DNA of 64,000 nt. Origin: Blasia pusilla. Taxonomy: Eukaryota > Marchantiophyta > Marchantiopsida > Blasiales. The notes under the pieces are model-generated. The model was not told the DNA's origin. It worked only from the letters and a program-made list of their open reading frames with translations, and ran no database searches. The stretch covers positions 60,946,001 through 61,010,000 of the forward strand of contig CM114272.1 in NCBI GenBank assembly GCA_050084515.1. Reading direction: 5' to 3'. A program made the translations under genes and the position numbers. Positions 46,481 to 60,910 of this stretch are shown piece after piece. Positions within the stretch are counted from its first letter, which is position 1; every line of letters starts with the position of its first letter.

Positions 46481-47190
46481 CTCAATGAACCACTTATAAG
46501 AAAGGAAATAAAATCAACATAATACCAAATGCGTAAGTGTACGATTGGAAAAATAAAAGATGAACACACCTTGAAACTCTTCCCCATTTGCAATAGCAGC
46601 AAATGTGAACAAGGTGGTTGATCACTTGATAGAAATACTATTAGCAACTACACCACAAAAGATTGTCCAGACTATCTTTAGTTTATTCTGATTCAGACTT
46701 ATTTTCTTCCGAGTCTTCATAGTGTATCTCATTCGGGCCACTAGATACCATAATGGTTGGAACAGATGTATAGTTTCTACATGCCACAACTAAATCTGTC
46801 ATTCAACTCTATTGCACCAACTACGTTAAAAAGAGGAAGCCTGTCAGGTAAAGTTGAAGGGACTTCAAGGCCAATAAAATCACTCCCTTCCCCATGGTCC
46901 ATATGTTATAAGGCGGACGTCGATTAATGGCATGGTAGTTAATCTCTACAAACCAACTATGATTAATGCGTGTGGAACCTTGGTAGCTCAAGTGGATTCG
47001 TTGGTTGCTAATCATTCAGATGCGAATACCACCACTCAACCTCCAATATATTCTATATCATGTAGGGAAGAAATGGATAATAGTTTCTGCCAATACTACC
47101 TGAAGAGTCCGATTATATATAAATAAATATATATATATATATATGGGGGGAATATGAAGATTTTAGGATGCATGAATATCAAGACTTTCG
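46481..47190. other. Spacer with TA microsatellite
   Basis: No gene is recognised. A (TA)n run of about 20 bases occurs near 47125-47145, just before the Mutator-like relic. Confidence 0.5.
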
Positions 47191-47191
47191 T

Positions 47192-48200
47192 ATGGAATGG
47201 AAGTCCCATGGCGCCGACAACATAGTAAGAAGCCTAACCAACCATTTTTTAAAACGTTCTATAAAGAACCAATGGTAAGCTCACAGGTTCGCATGCAGAA
47301 AAGGAGAAAGCGAGGCGAGATATTGTATGATAGAAATAGAGTTGCCATGATGAGGAATTGGGCATATGGTCAATTTTTTATGCACACATCTATAGTTAAG
47401 GGGAAGGGCGCACCTTGTGAAGGTCAAATTTGCGAATGCAGGGTCCGTTGTCAACGACACAAAAATTCAGGTCTATGCGAGATAATTGTGTGTAACTCGA
47501 AGCACATATGCGCAAGTCATATTCATACATGGAGGTGTCCTTCCCACAAGGCAAAGTGGTACGTTATCGATGATATGAACATATAGGATTGTAAATGAAC
47601 AAAGCATTTGAAGATAGTCGCATAGAAGTCCTTGCATAAACGCAGTAAAAGTGAACCCTCTACTTCCTTACATCGAGATTCAAATAAATCTATTGAGATT
47701 GGATGAATGGGGGTGAACAGGTGGTTTCCATTTGATTCCTTTTTTCATTCGATGCTTGGGATGTTTGGGATTTAGAATTTGTCATGTTTAAAAGATTTCT
47801 TATATCTCCATGCGCCATGAAGGCCATTATTCCTGATATGTTGAAGGTAGTTTAGGCTTGGATGTGTGCCATACAAAGAACAAAAAGCCTCCCATGCAAA
47901 TTTTCATTGCTTCCATTTCGTATGAAAATGCCAATTTCATCATTTTGGCATATGGCATATCCCCATGCAAGAGTTAGGAGTAATGAGAATAGTTTTGTCC
48001 GCATCTAAAGAAAGAAATTCCATCCTGAACGACGATCTAAAGATTTTGTTGTTCTGGATAGATAGAAGGGTCTTTTATATGTCGTGCATGCAAGTTTTCC
48101 CAAGAATATACATAACATGTGTGTCCAACATTTGAGACAAAATGTTCAAATATGGTGTGTAAAAGTTGCTCAAGATTATTTCGTTGCGTGACTTTATGTA
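47192..48200 (+). pseudogene. Mutator-like (MULE) transposase relic
   Basis: The ORF at 47197-47586 has the spacing of the MULE/FAR1-type zinc-binding N-terminal region (CECRVRCQRHKNSGLCEIIV followed by a KHIC motif). Further on, at about 47818-48160, another frame gives KAIIPDMLKVV and then VLDR-stop-KGLLYVVHASFP with CVQHLRQNVQ, matching the MULE core pattern (Asp-Arg-x-Lys-Gly ... Phe-Pro ... Cys-x-x-His). Several stops. No TIRs were found. Other DDE families are less likely because of the Cys-Val-x-His-Leu spacing. Confidence 0.55.
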
Positions 48201-48289
48201 AGGACCAAGTAGAAGTAAGTAATCTATCCTATTCCCTATAATTATCCGAGGTGAGGAAGGATCCTATGCTTCTCCATATGTCATGTCTT

Positions 48290-48870
48290 TTAGGATAGAT
48301 CGATGAGATCTAGTAGAGCGCCTTCGTGAGTAGTGGAGGACACGCCTAGTAGGTTAAGGGTGACCTGATGAGGCCCTGGGAAACCTGAGAGAGCAGGTTT
48401 TTCCTTCATTTCGGCTCATTTGGAGCCATATTGAGGAACTTACTATTCTAGGTAAGTACCATTTTGAGTATATGATCGACTTTGTATTTTTGGTAAGTGG
48501 CCCTTGACCTCCTACATCAGGTCAAGAGCCAAGGAGGTGACTTGGGAGAATAGGTTACCATGGAGAGAGCTTGGGAGAGGGGAGGGGTATACCTCAAGGA
48601 GAGAGAGCTTGAGAGCTCATTCTCTCTTTGATGAACCTCTTTGCATGAGGCGGCGGAGCTATGGTCCCTTTCCTTGTGAGTGTAGCCCAAGCCTCTCATT
48701 AGGAGAGTGGGTTTGGTTTGATATGAGAGAGAGTGCACACCTTTGAGAGCTATGGTGTGAGATGGTGTAGAGAGAGATTGGATCTTACTTTTATTGGATA
48801 TATTTTAGTATTTTTTGTCTCGTTGTTTGGATGCCATGAGTTAGCATGGAATCGTGTGTGTTTGTGTGTG
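48290..48870 (+). repeat. Dispersed repeat family R, copy 3
   Basis: Best preserved copy. It contains GCCTAGTAGGTTAAGG, TTTCGGCTCATTTGGAG, CTTGACCTCCTACATCAGG, several GAGAGAGCTTG purine-rich words and ends near GATGCCATGAGTTAGCATGG. It is inverted with respect to copy 2, about 9 kb away. The two could pair in a read-through transcript. Confidence 0.8.
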
Positions 48871-49059
48871 CGTTTGGTGATAATGATGTATGTTGTGTAG
48901 CAATATGTATGTGCACGACATATATCACGCCTAACCTTGACGGTGTCCTCAATACCAAAAATTGTCTTCACAACATTTTTAGTAATGTTCTTCTCCACTT
49001 GCATGACATCCAACGTATGTCGGATAAGGAGATGCTAGGAAATAGTCAAGTAAACATAT

Positions 49060-49597
49060 AGGATAAGCCCCAAAAACCCCACATCGATATACTAAAAGAG
49101 TATTGAATATTCACATCATGTCTAGACATAAATGGATACTTCCTAATAAGGCAACTTAAATAGCAATGCCCTCTTCTTTACACATGTCCTCTTATATGGA
49201 TAAGAGGGTCCATCCTCTCGGCCCCCGCTAGCGTCATACGCCATCTTCTCCTCTGCCCATTATAGGATTTCTTGGGCTAATATTCTCTTGGGCTAATACT
49301 TTTTTCATTTCTATTAATAGAAAAATTGGTTAAAACCTATAGAGGCTACGCCCCTTTACTTCTATTAATAGAAAATGTTTGCCAGGGGCTACGCCTTCGG
49401 ACCCCCGCGACGCATCAAGGGCACCCTGATGCAATATAGGATTAGATAATCCTAGTAACGCTACTCCATAAACCACTTACGTCATATTACTTGACTCCTT
49501 CGACGTCTAAGTCGGAACCATCAATCTAGGCTTCTCCTCATACAAGGGGGCCGATCGGATTAATGGTGCTCAGAGAAGTGGATGTTGAGAATCCAAC
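49060..49597 (-). repeat. LTR fragment or solo LTR of the copia family
   Basis: From about 49290 to 49597 the sequence matches the copia LTR at 27800-28047 (CACCCTGATGCAATATAGGA; GGAACCATCAATCTAGGC; AAGGGGGCCGATC; GAATCCAACA at the edge). The 49060-49290 part is different from that LTR and carries CCCACATCGATATACT, a word common at plant LTR ends, so a solo LTR of a sister family is possible. It abuts the CACTA relic. Confidence 0.75.
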
Positions 49598-49599
49598 AG

Positions 49600-51640
49600 G
49601 TCTCCCCTCCCCACAACCATCAAAATTAATCCTATACTTTTCACGTCTCCACTCATGTCTAGATGGTAGATATGGACGATGACCAAGGAATATTCACTTT
49701 CCACATTCATTGGAGAAATCTGACTCAACTCAAGGGCCACATACCACACAGGCCAACTTTCCTCCATGGCTTTGGCCAAAAATCAACCCAAATGCTAGAT
49801 AGTCATTGATTGTCCACATGAGAAGGGGCCAAAAAGTGAACTTCCATGCCCCTCCAAGCTTCATACCATCATAAAACTCAACGCCCTTCCACAACTCTAC
49901 AAACTCTTCTACCAAAGGCGCCAAATAAACATCAATGTTGTTCTACCTAGCACTCTCCCTCCCTGGAATGATAAGAGCCAATGGTAGCCACGTATTCCTT
50001 CACAACGTGGCATAGATGTAGCGTCGGGGAAGAAATAAAGCTTTTCGGCCAAAGATATCAAAGACTTGGGATCAAGAGTAGGTTTTGAAGACCATACTAC
50101 TAACCGTCTCCAATATGATTTGGGGTCCTCATGCAGCTCCCTTGTCAAGGACTTTTGCTTCCGCCACAAGAAAGCTCGTTTCTTAGATTTCTTAGAAAGT
50201 ATTTGTAAAGGCTCGTCATAATAATCCGACTTTGGATATCCAAAGATTTATCAAGTGATCGTGCCCTTGCTTGCTTGCATTCAGAGTCAAACCACCCATT
50301 ACAAGCCAGCCTCCTAGCACTTCTATCCCTGTGGCGCCAAAAGAACTTAGATGGAGTGTTTTTGAGTAATTCGGTTAGTTGCAAACTTTGCGTGTGTGGA
50401 TCTGGGCTCCATACAATGCGAGTCAAGAGTTCTTGTAAATGTTGCGTATAAAGATCTAAGCAAAACTTGGGAGAAGCTAAAACAGATTGACATATCCAGA
50501 GACGAATTTGTAGCCAAGGTGGGAGGTTGTTGTTTACCAAGATTACACACCAAGTGGACTTGGTGCTAGCTTTGTCATAAAATGGGTTAAGTCCATCCAA
50601 TGCGAGACCAAATCTACAATTTCACGGCTCTCTTGCAAAATATGGGTACCTTTGATCTATGTGAGCCCAAGCCTTTGAATCTCTAGAATGTCTTACTTGA
50701 TTATCCATGCTTCTGTTTTCACTTGCCCAACAAATAAATCAGTTTCGACAATTCAGAAGAACGAAACATATGCATCATTCTAGGGATAATTGGGAAATGG
50801 CGCAATACCTTCTTGGCCACAAATGACTTTCACACTTTCTTATACCTAACAGATTTGCACTTTGGGAAGATATCTACATCTTGGAGCTCACCACGAAACA
50901 AGATACATCCCAAGGGACATGCATGGATTATGTCATAATTTGGGTCAAGCTTTCCTACCAATTTTTTTGCAGCATAGTGACCTCGAGGTACTCGACTATC
51001 AGATGGTAACACATGTTTACCCTAAGAGTTTCAATAACTCATCCACTACAATGTTTGGGACTGAATGTGTTCTAGCTATGTTGAAAATATTCATATTAAA
51101 TGCTAAGATGGACAACTTAGCCCCCTTGCATACAAAGGTTTGCAAGCTTCTACTAATTCTGGATATCCCGATCTATCCTCCAAGTCACCATCAGGTTCCA
51201 TAACAGGGGTATCACTTGAGTCCTCGTCATCCATAGAATGTGGATCATGGAGGTTATTATATTGTATAAACACCTCATTCAACATCTTGTTCACATCAAC
51301 ACCCTCATCAAGTACTTGTTGAAGTGGCCGTTCCTCTCTAATGCCTTCACAATCATCCTCTCTATCCTCTTTTGCCCCTGTTGCATGGATGGCTTTTCCA
51401 CGACTAAGGTGTATGTCCTTTGCATATGGCATTAGCCACTCCTCATCTAAAGAGTCAAATTCTTCCCCGCCTCTGCAAAGTGAGAATCTACAAAATCTTT
51501 GTAGATGTTCCTCAACTTTGTGAAATCCTATATATAGTTTTATGTCCCTTGCATATGTTGCAAGGGCACCTCATAATTTTTTTTTCCATCCCTCTCTGCC
51601 CGAGCATGCTCCCTAGGCCATAGTTTTCGATCATGGATTC
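49600..51640 (-). pseudogene. CACTA (En/Spm) transposase relic interrupted by a LINE fragment
   Basis: TNP2-like transposase on the minus strand. In order: RCPCNICKG-type motif near 51560; LDEEWLMPYAKDIHLSRG near 51440; IHACPLGCILFRGE near 50920; FPIIPRMMHMFRSS near 50780; DGLNPFYDKASTKSTWCVIL with NNLPPWLQIR near 50600-50510; then, after an insert, NNIDVYLAPLVEEFVELWKG and LMWTINDYLAFG near 49950-49800. The order is that of plant CACTA TNP2 proteins, with the usual DGxNPF and PPW motifs. Many stops and frame changes. The relic is cut off by the LTR fragment at 49597. Terminal CACTA repeats are not seen. Confidence 0.82.
49990..50505 (-). mobile_element. LINE fragment nested in CACTA transposase
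   Basis: Between two parts of the CACTA protein lies a segment of the region that joins endonuclease and RT in plant LINEs: CNGWFDSECKQARARSL near 50290 and a LTRELHEDPKSYWRRLVVWS motif near 50150-50090. It has the same orientation as the host element. Edges are estimated from where CACTA homology stops and resumes; no poly-A tail or target duplication was confirmed. Confidence 0.65.
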
Positions 51641-52009
51641 GAGCAGGGTGGGTAAGGGGTTCTTTCAATCTGGTTTATGTGTCTTCCATAGTCTCAACAC
51701 TCTATAGTAGAATATACCACATATTTGACAAACAATCAATAAGTATTAGATACATGATTTTCTCAATAGAATACAATGTCACATACATAATGCAACTTTT
51801 TGAGACATCTTGATTACATCAAAACATGGTAGACCATCTGTACCTTGAAAGTTCTCGAGATGCATATGCATCTAAGAGGGTACTTTGTTATAACCAAGAT
51901 TCTTGGCCTTTCGTGGAGAAAAAAAGGAGGTATTAAAGAGAAATCATGCAATATATTGAACCAGCAAGATCTGATTCAGCTAGCTTAAAAAACACTTGGA
52001 CATCTGTAG
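51641..52009. other. Spacer between CACTA relic and LINE pieces
   Basis: AT-rich, no recognised content. Confidence 0.4.
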
Positions 52010-52280
52010 GGAAAATTTTAGTGGGAACAAGATGAGAAGTTGTTTTTGGGTGCCATAACTAAAGTAGTGAGCAGAAGTACACAACACAATAATATGGAGG
52101 AAGCTAGCCATGAAAATATCTTACCTCTCTCTACAGATTGCATATGTTTCGAGGAGCTTAACACTTCAAAGCACATAAATCTACCCCAAAACATCAACCA
52201 TAGGAATTCATCTCCTTTCAAGATTGGATGTCAGCTTCCTCACAAACAGTCCTAGTCGGTGTGAGATCAGAGCAAGTGCG
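52010..52280 (+). repeat. LINE 3' fragment A
   Basis: Shares with the LINE end at 57700 the block CAAGATGAGAA...GCCATAACTAAAGTAGTG, then a block ATCTTACCTCTCTCTACAGATTGCATATG, and then GATTGGATGTCAGCTTCCTCACAA. The same blocks occur in another order at 53340-53940. Confidence 0.65.
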
Positions 52281-53339
52281 GCTGGTTCTCTGACTTAAGA
52301 AGTGTGTTACACAATGTGCAAACCGTGTTATATTCTTTTCCCCTTTTATCTTTGTTTAGGAGCCTTAATTATCCTATATTAGTTTCTTGAATATGGGTTT
52401 GATAGGATGCTAGATCCAATAGTATTCTTGTCAACTGATTCGTTAAGACGATCAGCTAGGTCTTTTCTTTTCTAACCACAAGTGTAGTCAGTGTAGTCAA
52501 CCTTTTCTAAACATTGCTTGTACCAATCTTATCTAAACCTTGCTCTCATTCTCCCCTCCTTGCTATCTATGGAGCCCTTTGGACCACATGTGAAGATCAT
52601 ACAGTCAGCTTCATCTCTACCACTAATACTCTCTTACCTTTTCAGAATTACATCCTTCACGGCAAGGCAAGGCAGAGCAAAGCAGGGAATTGCATTTCTT
52701 CCTTGCTGGTTTGTGTTACTCTCCTTTGGGCCGTATTCTCTGTTCTTTATCGGATTGTTGTTGGACTGCACTTTACCCTCCGGGTGACCCATAGTGAATC
52801 CATATTTCTACATGTGATTTGAGGAGACTTCTGCCTTATATGCCGTTTAGGTCATTGTGATCAAATCAAGTTTAGGTCCTCTTCATGTCAACTCTTCCCC
52901 ACCCTTACACTCTGTCCTTAATCAGAAATAGGACCAAGGGGCTCCTTTATCTCCATCAGATCAGGGGACAAACTTTGTATGTGATTTTAAAATTACCTTT
53001 GACAGGAAAATCGGCATTGCCTGATTTGGCAAGAGAATTTGCAAAGAAGAGCTTCGCACTGTAGTGGAAGAAGATTTTTCATACGACGTTGGCTTTAGTG
53101 CTCTATGTGCTGAACATCGGATTTGCGTCTTAAATTCTTAGATAAAAGACAACACTATGTGGATTTTTGTTGTAGATATTAACGCATCAAGTCCAATCAA
53201 ATTCACGTCCATATTTTAGAAGAGGAGCGCATCAAATTTTGGAAAAAAAAATAGTGGCTATCACCCTTTCCAATAAAGGCAAACATCAGGATGTGGACTA
53301 GGCCGTTGAAGGGCTTCTAAGAGGATGGTGGAGCATCGC
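52281..53339. other. Sequence between LINE fragments
   Basis: No recognised coding content. A short GGCAAGGCAAGGCAGAGCAAAGCAGG run occurs near 52661-52687. It may be LINE-derived 3' sequence. Confidence 0.4.
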
Positions 53340-53940
53340 GACCTAATGGCGGAGGGAGATCTTACCTCTCTCTATAGATTGCATATGTTTTCAGGAGCTC
53401 AACCCTTCAAAGCACATAAATCTACTACAAAACATCAACCATAAATTCATCTCCTTTTAACAAAGCCATGAAAATTTTTCAACACATTCAATAGAATTGT
53501 ACATAAATTCAGTAGGCTTGATTCATTGCTCTTGACATCAAAGAGGAACAAGCTTGAAGTTGTGCACCTAAAGGCGTTTCAAGGTTGGATGTCAGCTTCC
53601 TCACAAATAGTCAGAGTTGGTGTGAGATCAGAACTTGGAGTAGAGGCCTTGAAGGATAGACTTGACATCACCAAGCAGATCTGTAACTTGGACCCAAAGA
53701 ATACTTGTAAAGCATGCCAAATCTTGGAAGAAAAAATTCCAAGAGATTGTGCAAGAAATTGAGCACCCATCAGGGCCTAAACTGTGGGAGCAAGATGAGA
53801 AAGCATTTGTGGATACCATAACCAAAGTAGTGGGCAAACGCTCACAGCAGAATAGCACGAAGGAATCCTTGATAATGTTTGATACCTCTCTCTTCAACAT
53901 ATATCTAAAAAGGCAGAAGTGAAGAACTATTTGGCCTAGT
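53340..53940 (+). pseudogene. LINE 3' fragment B
   Basis: The C-terminal end of a LINE protein is readable: NKLEVVHLKAFQGW, then VRSELGVEALKDR near 53600-53650, and WEQDEKAFVDTITKVVGKRS near 53790-53840, closely related to 57420-57790. The RT core is missing. It lies just upstream of the long LINE copy in the same orientation. Confidence 0.7.
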
Positions 53941-54349
53941 TGGGTTTAAGCCCCAAAACTACAAGTCCCGACAGGCCTGGTATGTTGGGACGACATGTTC
54001 TAAAGCACTGCTCCTGGGTAGCTTATAATGAGTGAACCGCGTGCAAGCAATATAGCAATACTCTCTGTCGAGTTGCCCATTCTTTGTAGTTGGAACTGTA
54101 GTGAGCTTGCCATGTCGTTCCCCTGGTTGGTAGGTGTGGATTAGTGTGTCCTGTAATCCATGTGACTTGTGGCAGTTGTGCCACAAGTAAGGTGTCCAGT
54201 GGACTTAGTTGGAGAAATGGAGACCTCTCCTTCTTTTGAAGCATGATTCACGGGCCCTCCTCTGCAGCTTAATGCCAGGGATGTTCACCTTGGCAGGTAG
54301 TGATGATCTCTGGGGGTAACAAGCGGGCTCTCTTTGGGCACCCTGCCGC
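53941..54349 (+). other. Putative LINE 5' region
   Basis: GC-moderate sequence leading into the LINE ORF region. No domain is recognised. It may be the untranslated leader with internal promoter. Confidence 0.35.
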
Positions 54350-57300
54350 TTGGAGACAGCCCCTCCCAGCCCCTCCGAGTCCCTGTCTGGACTCTCGGGC
54401 TGGGAGCTTAAACATTCTCCCCAGATCCTAAATCAGTTGTTTGCCAAACCTCTACATATAATCAGTGGCCTTGAGCCCAACATATCTCCGTCCTCCCAAG
54501 CTTGTGAGGAGTATCAGTTCACCTATCAAAGGCGCATACCAAAGCCCAGCATCCCCAAGCTGGGTGGGGAATACCGGCATGTTTATGTGAGACGCTCAAA
54601 GGCCCCCCGGAGTTCAGACCTGGGAAGCGAGTTCAATCTGGTCTACAGGAGGAGACCACGGTTCCACATGATCATTTTTGGTGTACATCCCACAATAGAC
54701 TTTGTCTCATTCAAGATCATGTCTTGTGACTTTGGGCTTTGAATTCTCGGCTCTTCTTGGGGTTACTCGGATGATGAACGGCAATCAATGTATCTTCAAG
54801 GCGTCTATCAAGGGCAGAGGAGGCCAATACTTGGCTTGCCACAAAAACCAGGTGTCTCAAGATCTGAGACGTGCCTACAACTGGAGGGCTATGGTAGTCG
54901 AGGGTGGTTCCAGATTGAAGGAAAGGCCCATCTCCACAAAACCGCTGGTGATCTACACACCTAATATCTTTAGTGTTCTCCAAGGGACCAGCGATGAAGA
55001 GCCTACACATGAAGAGGTTCCATGTCGCATGGCGACCACACACCGCCGCGGCGTGCCCGCCGATCCCCATCCCACTTAGTGACAGGTCTTCGTTTGGGTA
55101 CTTGGAACTTCTGTGGATTGACCCATGCAATGAACCAGCTGGAGGTTGCTGAAGTTTTGCTGAAAAATCAAATACATATATGCGGAGGTCAGGAAACTTG
55201 GGAAATCAAGTTAATGGAGATATCCCATGTACCACACTATGCATGGTTTGGAAAGATGTGCAGCACCCAGGCGGACAACAACAGAGGTATGAAGGGTGTC
55301 GGGTTCTTCATCGAGACTTCATGGTGGGAGGTGTGAGATCATCAAAGACAGGGCTCGAGTATGAACACAGCATATGGGTCAAAGTTTGAGCTGAGTGACA
55401 CTCGCGGGATATGTATATCGGGTGTATTTACATGCCTACAAACAGTGAATCTGCTGCTGTAAAAGAGGCAGTGTTTGATAGTGTGAAAACTGATTGCCTT
55501 GGGTTCCAGACAAAGGGGAACATAGTCTTTCTCGGAGACTTCAACAACTGGGTGGGGCAAGGCATTGATCCCCAAGCGGAGATCGGGATGTTTGGAGATG
55601 TGAGAGTGAATGGCAATGGCACACGGCTGATCACGATGTTGAGGGAACTTCAACTGATGGCACTTAATGATAGGCATAAGGTGGGATCCCCGGCTTGGAC
55701 TAGGGTCAACTTCAAGGAGAATGAGAGCTCCATTTTGGACTACATAGCTGTGGATGAGGAACTCTACACACGCACTGGATGCGACAGACATTGGAAGATC
55801 AGATCATTCATTGGTCTGGACAGAGTTGCAGCAAAGGCTAAAATGCTCGACCAAACCAGTGAAGAGAATGATCAAGAAATGGAGGATAGAGGACTTCCAA
55901 GATGAGGGCAACAAGAAGGTGTACATTGGCAAGCTGGAAGAAAATTTCTTGGCATTTGACACTTTCATTGAATCTACCGTCAAGACCTTTGGGTTCAGAA
56001 GAACAACTGTGGACATGGTGCTGTCATGGTGGGAGCGTGCAGAAATTGAGCAAGGCCAGGGACAAAAATGACGTAAAGGCCTTGAAGAGAAAAGACGGTG
56101 GAATGGTGACCACAGCTAAACAGATCCGACATGTGTTGGAAGGCCATTACAAGGAGTTAGGCAGAAGCCGCTCGGACATCCCTTGAAGAGCGAGAACTTC
56201 GAGAGGGTGGTGGAGGATTTTGTTAAGATACAACGGGAGAAGGCAAATGATGAGGTTGAGCTGGGCAACGCATATAATGATTGGTTCTCCCTGGCTGAGG
56301 TGGGAGCAGCGATCAAAGAACTTGTGAACCACAAAGCAGGCGGTGGTGATGAGCTTGTGAATGAGTTGTTGAAGTATGGCGTCTTTGCTATGGCTCGTTC
56401 TCTAGTGAGTCTCTTCAACCTGGTCTCAGGGGCAGAAGTCATCCCACAAAGATGGCGGATGGGAGTCATCGTGAACCTCTTCAAGAAGGGTGAGCGAGAA
56501 GACCTGAAACTCTGAGGGTATTACATTCTTTGAGTGTAGTCGGGAAGCTTCTCTGCCCGTATACTCAACAATAGGATCTCTGTGCACCTGGAGGAGAATT
56601 CTGTCATCAAGGAAGGCCAGGCTGGCTTCCGGCAAGCCCGAGGATGCGTGGATCACATCTTCACCTTCAGTCAGATCATCCAGGGTAGGAAAAAAGAGGG
56701 GCAACCCACCTATTGCTTCTTCTTGAACCTCAAGAAGGCATACGACACGTATGGCGTGACGGGCTTTCTTATAGCCTGTGAAAGGCGGGGCTCAGAGGGA
56801 AAATGTGGAGGGTGGTGGAGAAGATGTACCAGAACACAAGGAGTAGAGTTCTGGTGAATGGCCAAAAGAGTGGGACATTCGACATCAAGCAAGAAGTGGC
56901 TCAAGGATGCCCGCTCTCCCCCGCCCTCTTCAACATTTTCCCTATTGGAAGAAATGGAGGACAGTGGACTAGGCATACGAGTGGGCAACAACTCTATTGT
57001 TGCCCTCATGTTTGCTGACGACTTTGGTGGCCTCGAGGAAACAGGAGAGAAACTCCAAGAGATGATCTCCTTGACCAAAATCTGGTGTGACATGTGGGGC
57101 ATGGAGGCAAATGTACTGAAGTGCGGTGTGATGATTTTCAATGGCAAGGCGGAGGACCAAGACCAACAGTGGTACTGGGGTGACCAAGAGATCCCCCGTG
57201 TGGCTACCTACACCTATTTGGGCATAGAATTCTCGGAAGATTGCATGTGGGATGCACACATTAAGAAGACTACCGAGAAAGGCCACAAGAAGGTGAACGG

Positions 57301-57965
57301 TCTGTCGATTCCTCTGAAGGGGACATCACATCGAAATAAAGCGTGTGTCATTTTGCATACCATTCGTCCCTCGCTGGAATACGGGCAAGAGTGTGGAATG
57401 CCAACACCAAACAAAGGAATAGGCTTGAAGTTGTGCGGTGAAGGCGTTTGGGTATGATGTCAACTTCATCACGACAGCCAGCGTTGGTGTGAGATCGAAC
57501 TAGGTGTGGAACCCTTTGGACGATAGGCGTGACATCGCCAAGTTGAAATGGCGGAGGCACTTGGAGACAATGGACTCCCATCGCTATCCTAAAGAGGTGA
57601 TGGGGAAAACTGGACCCAAAGAAGACTGTAAAACAAGCCAAATCTTGGACGAAAAAGGTTCAAGAGATTGTGCAAGCATCCAAGCTCCCACAGGCCTGAA
57701 GCTGTGGGAGCAAGATGAGAAAGCATTCGTGGATACCATAACCAAAGCAAAGGCAAACGCTCACAACATAACATGGAGGAAGCCATGAAAATGTCGACCT
57801 CTCTCTTTTGACGGTATATCCCGAGAGGGCGTAATCGAAGAACTATTTGCAGAGGAACCCCTTGCTTGGGAACCCGGCTCAAGTTCAAGTTCAAGACGGG
57901 GCAATCCCTTGAACCATAAGAAAAGCAGGATGGGAACATAACTAAACTCTTGCGCCTTGTGTGAC
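54350..57965 (+). pseudogene. Non-LTR retrotransposon (LINE): ORF1-like part, AP endonuclease, reverse transcriptase, C-terminal finger
   Basis: 54350-54742 encodes a basic ORF1-like segment with three about 20-residue repeats. The AP-type endonuclease starts near 55080 (LRLGTWNFCGLTHAMNQLEV; GGQETWEI; GVGFFI), continues at 55411 (VFLGDFNNWVG; ILDYIAVDEEL) and ends with SDHSLVW at about 55800. RT runs from 56270 to 57300: GGDELVNELLKYG, EGQAGFRQARGCVDHIF, FLNLKKAYDTYG, GCPLSPALFNIF and the active site FADDF at about 57010. TYLGIEFSEDC and a Cys/His-type end (CDDVGETSSHYL near 57960) follow. At least five frame changes and several stops make it inactive. Target-primed reverse transcription is the family's mechanism. 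The clade (L1-like or other) is not decided here. Confidence 0.88.
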
Positions 57966-60900
<2,935 letters not shown>

Positions 60901-60910
60901 TGGTTACTCC

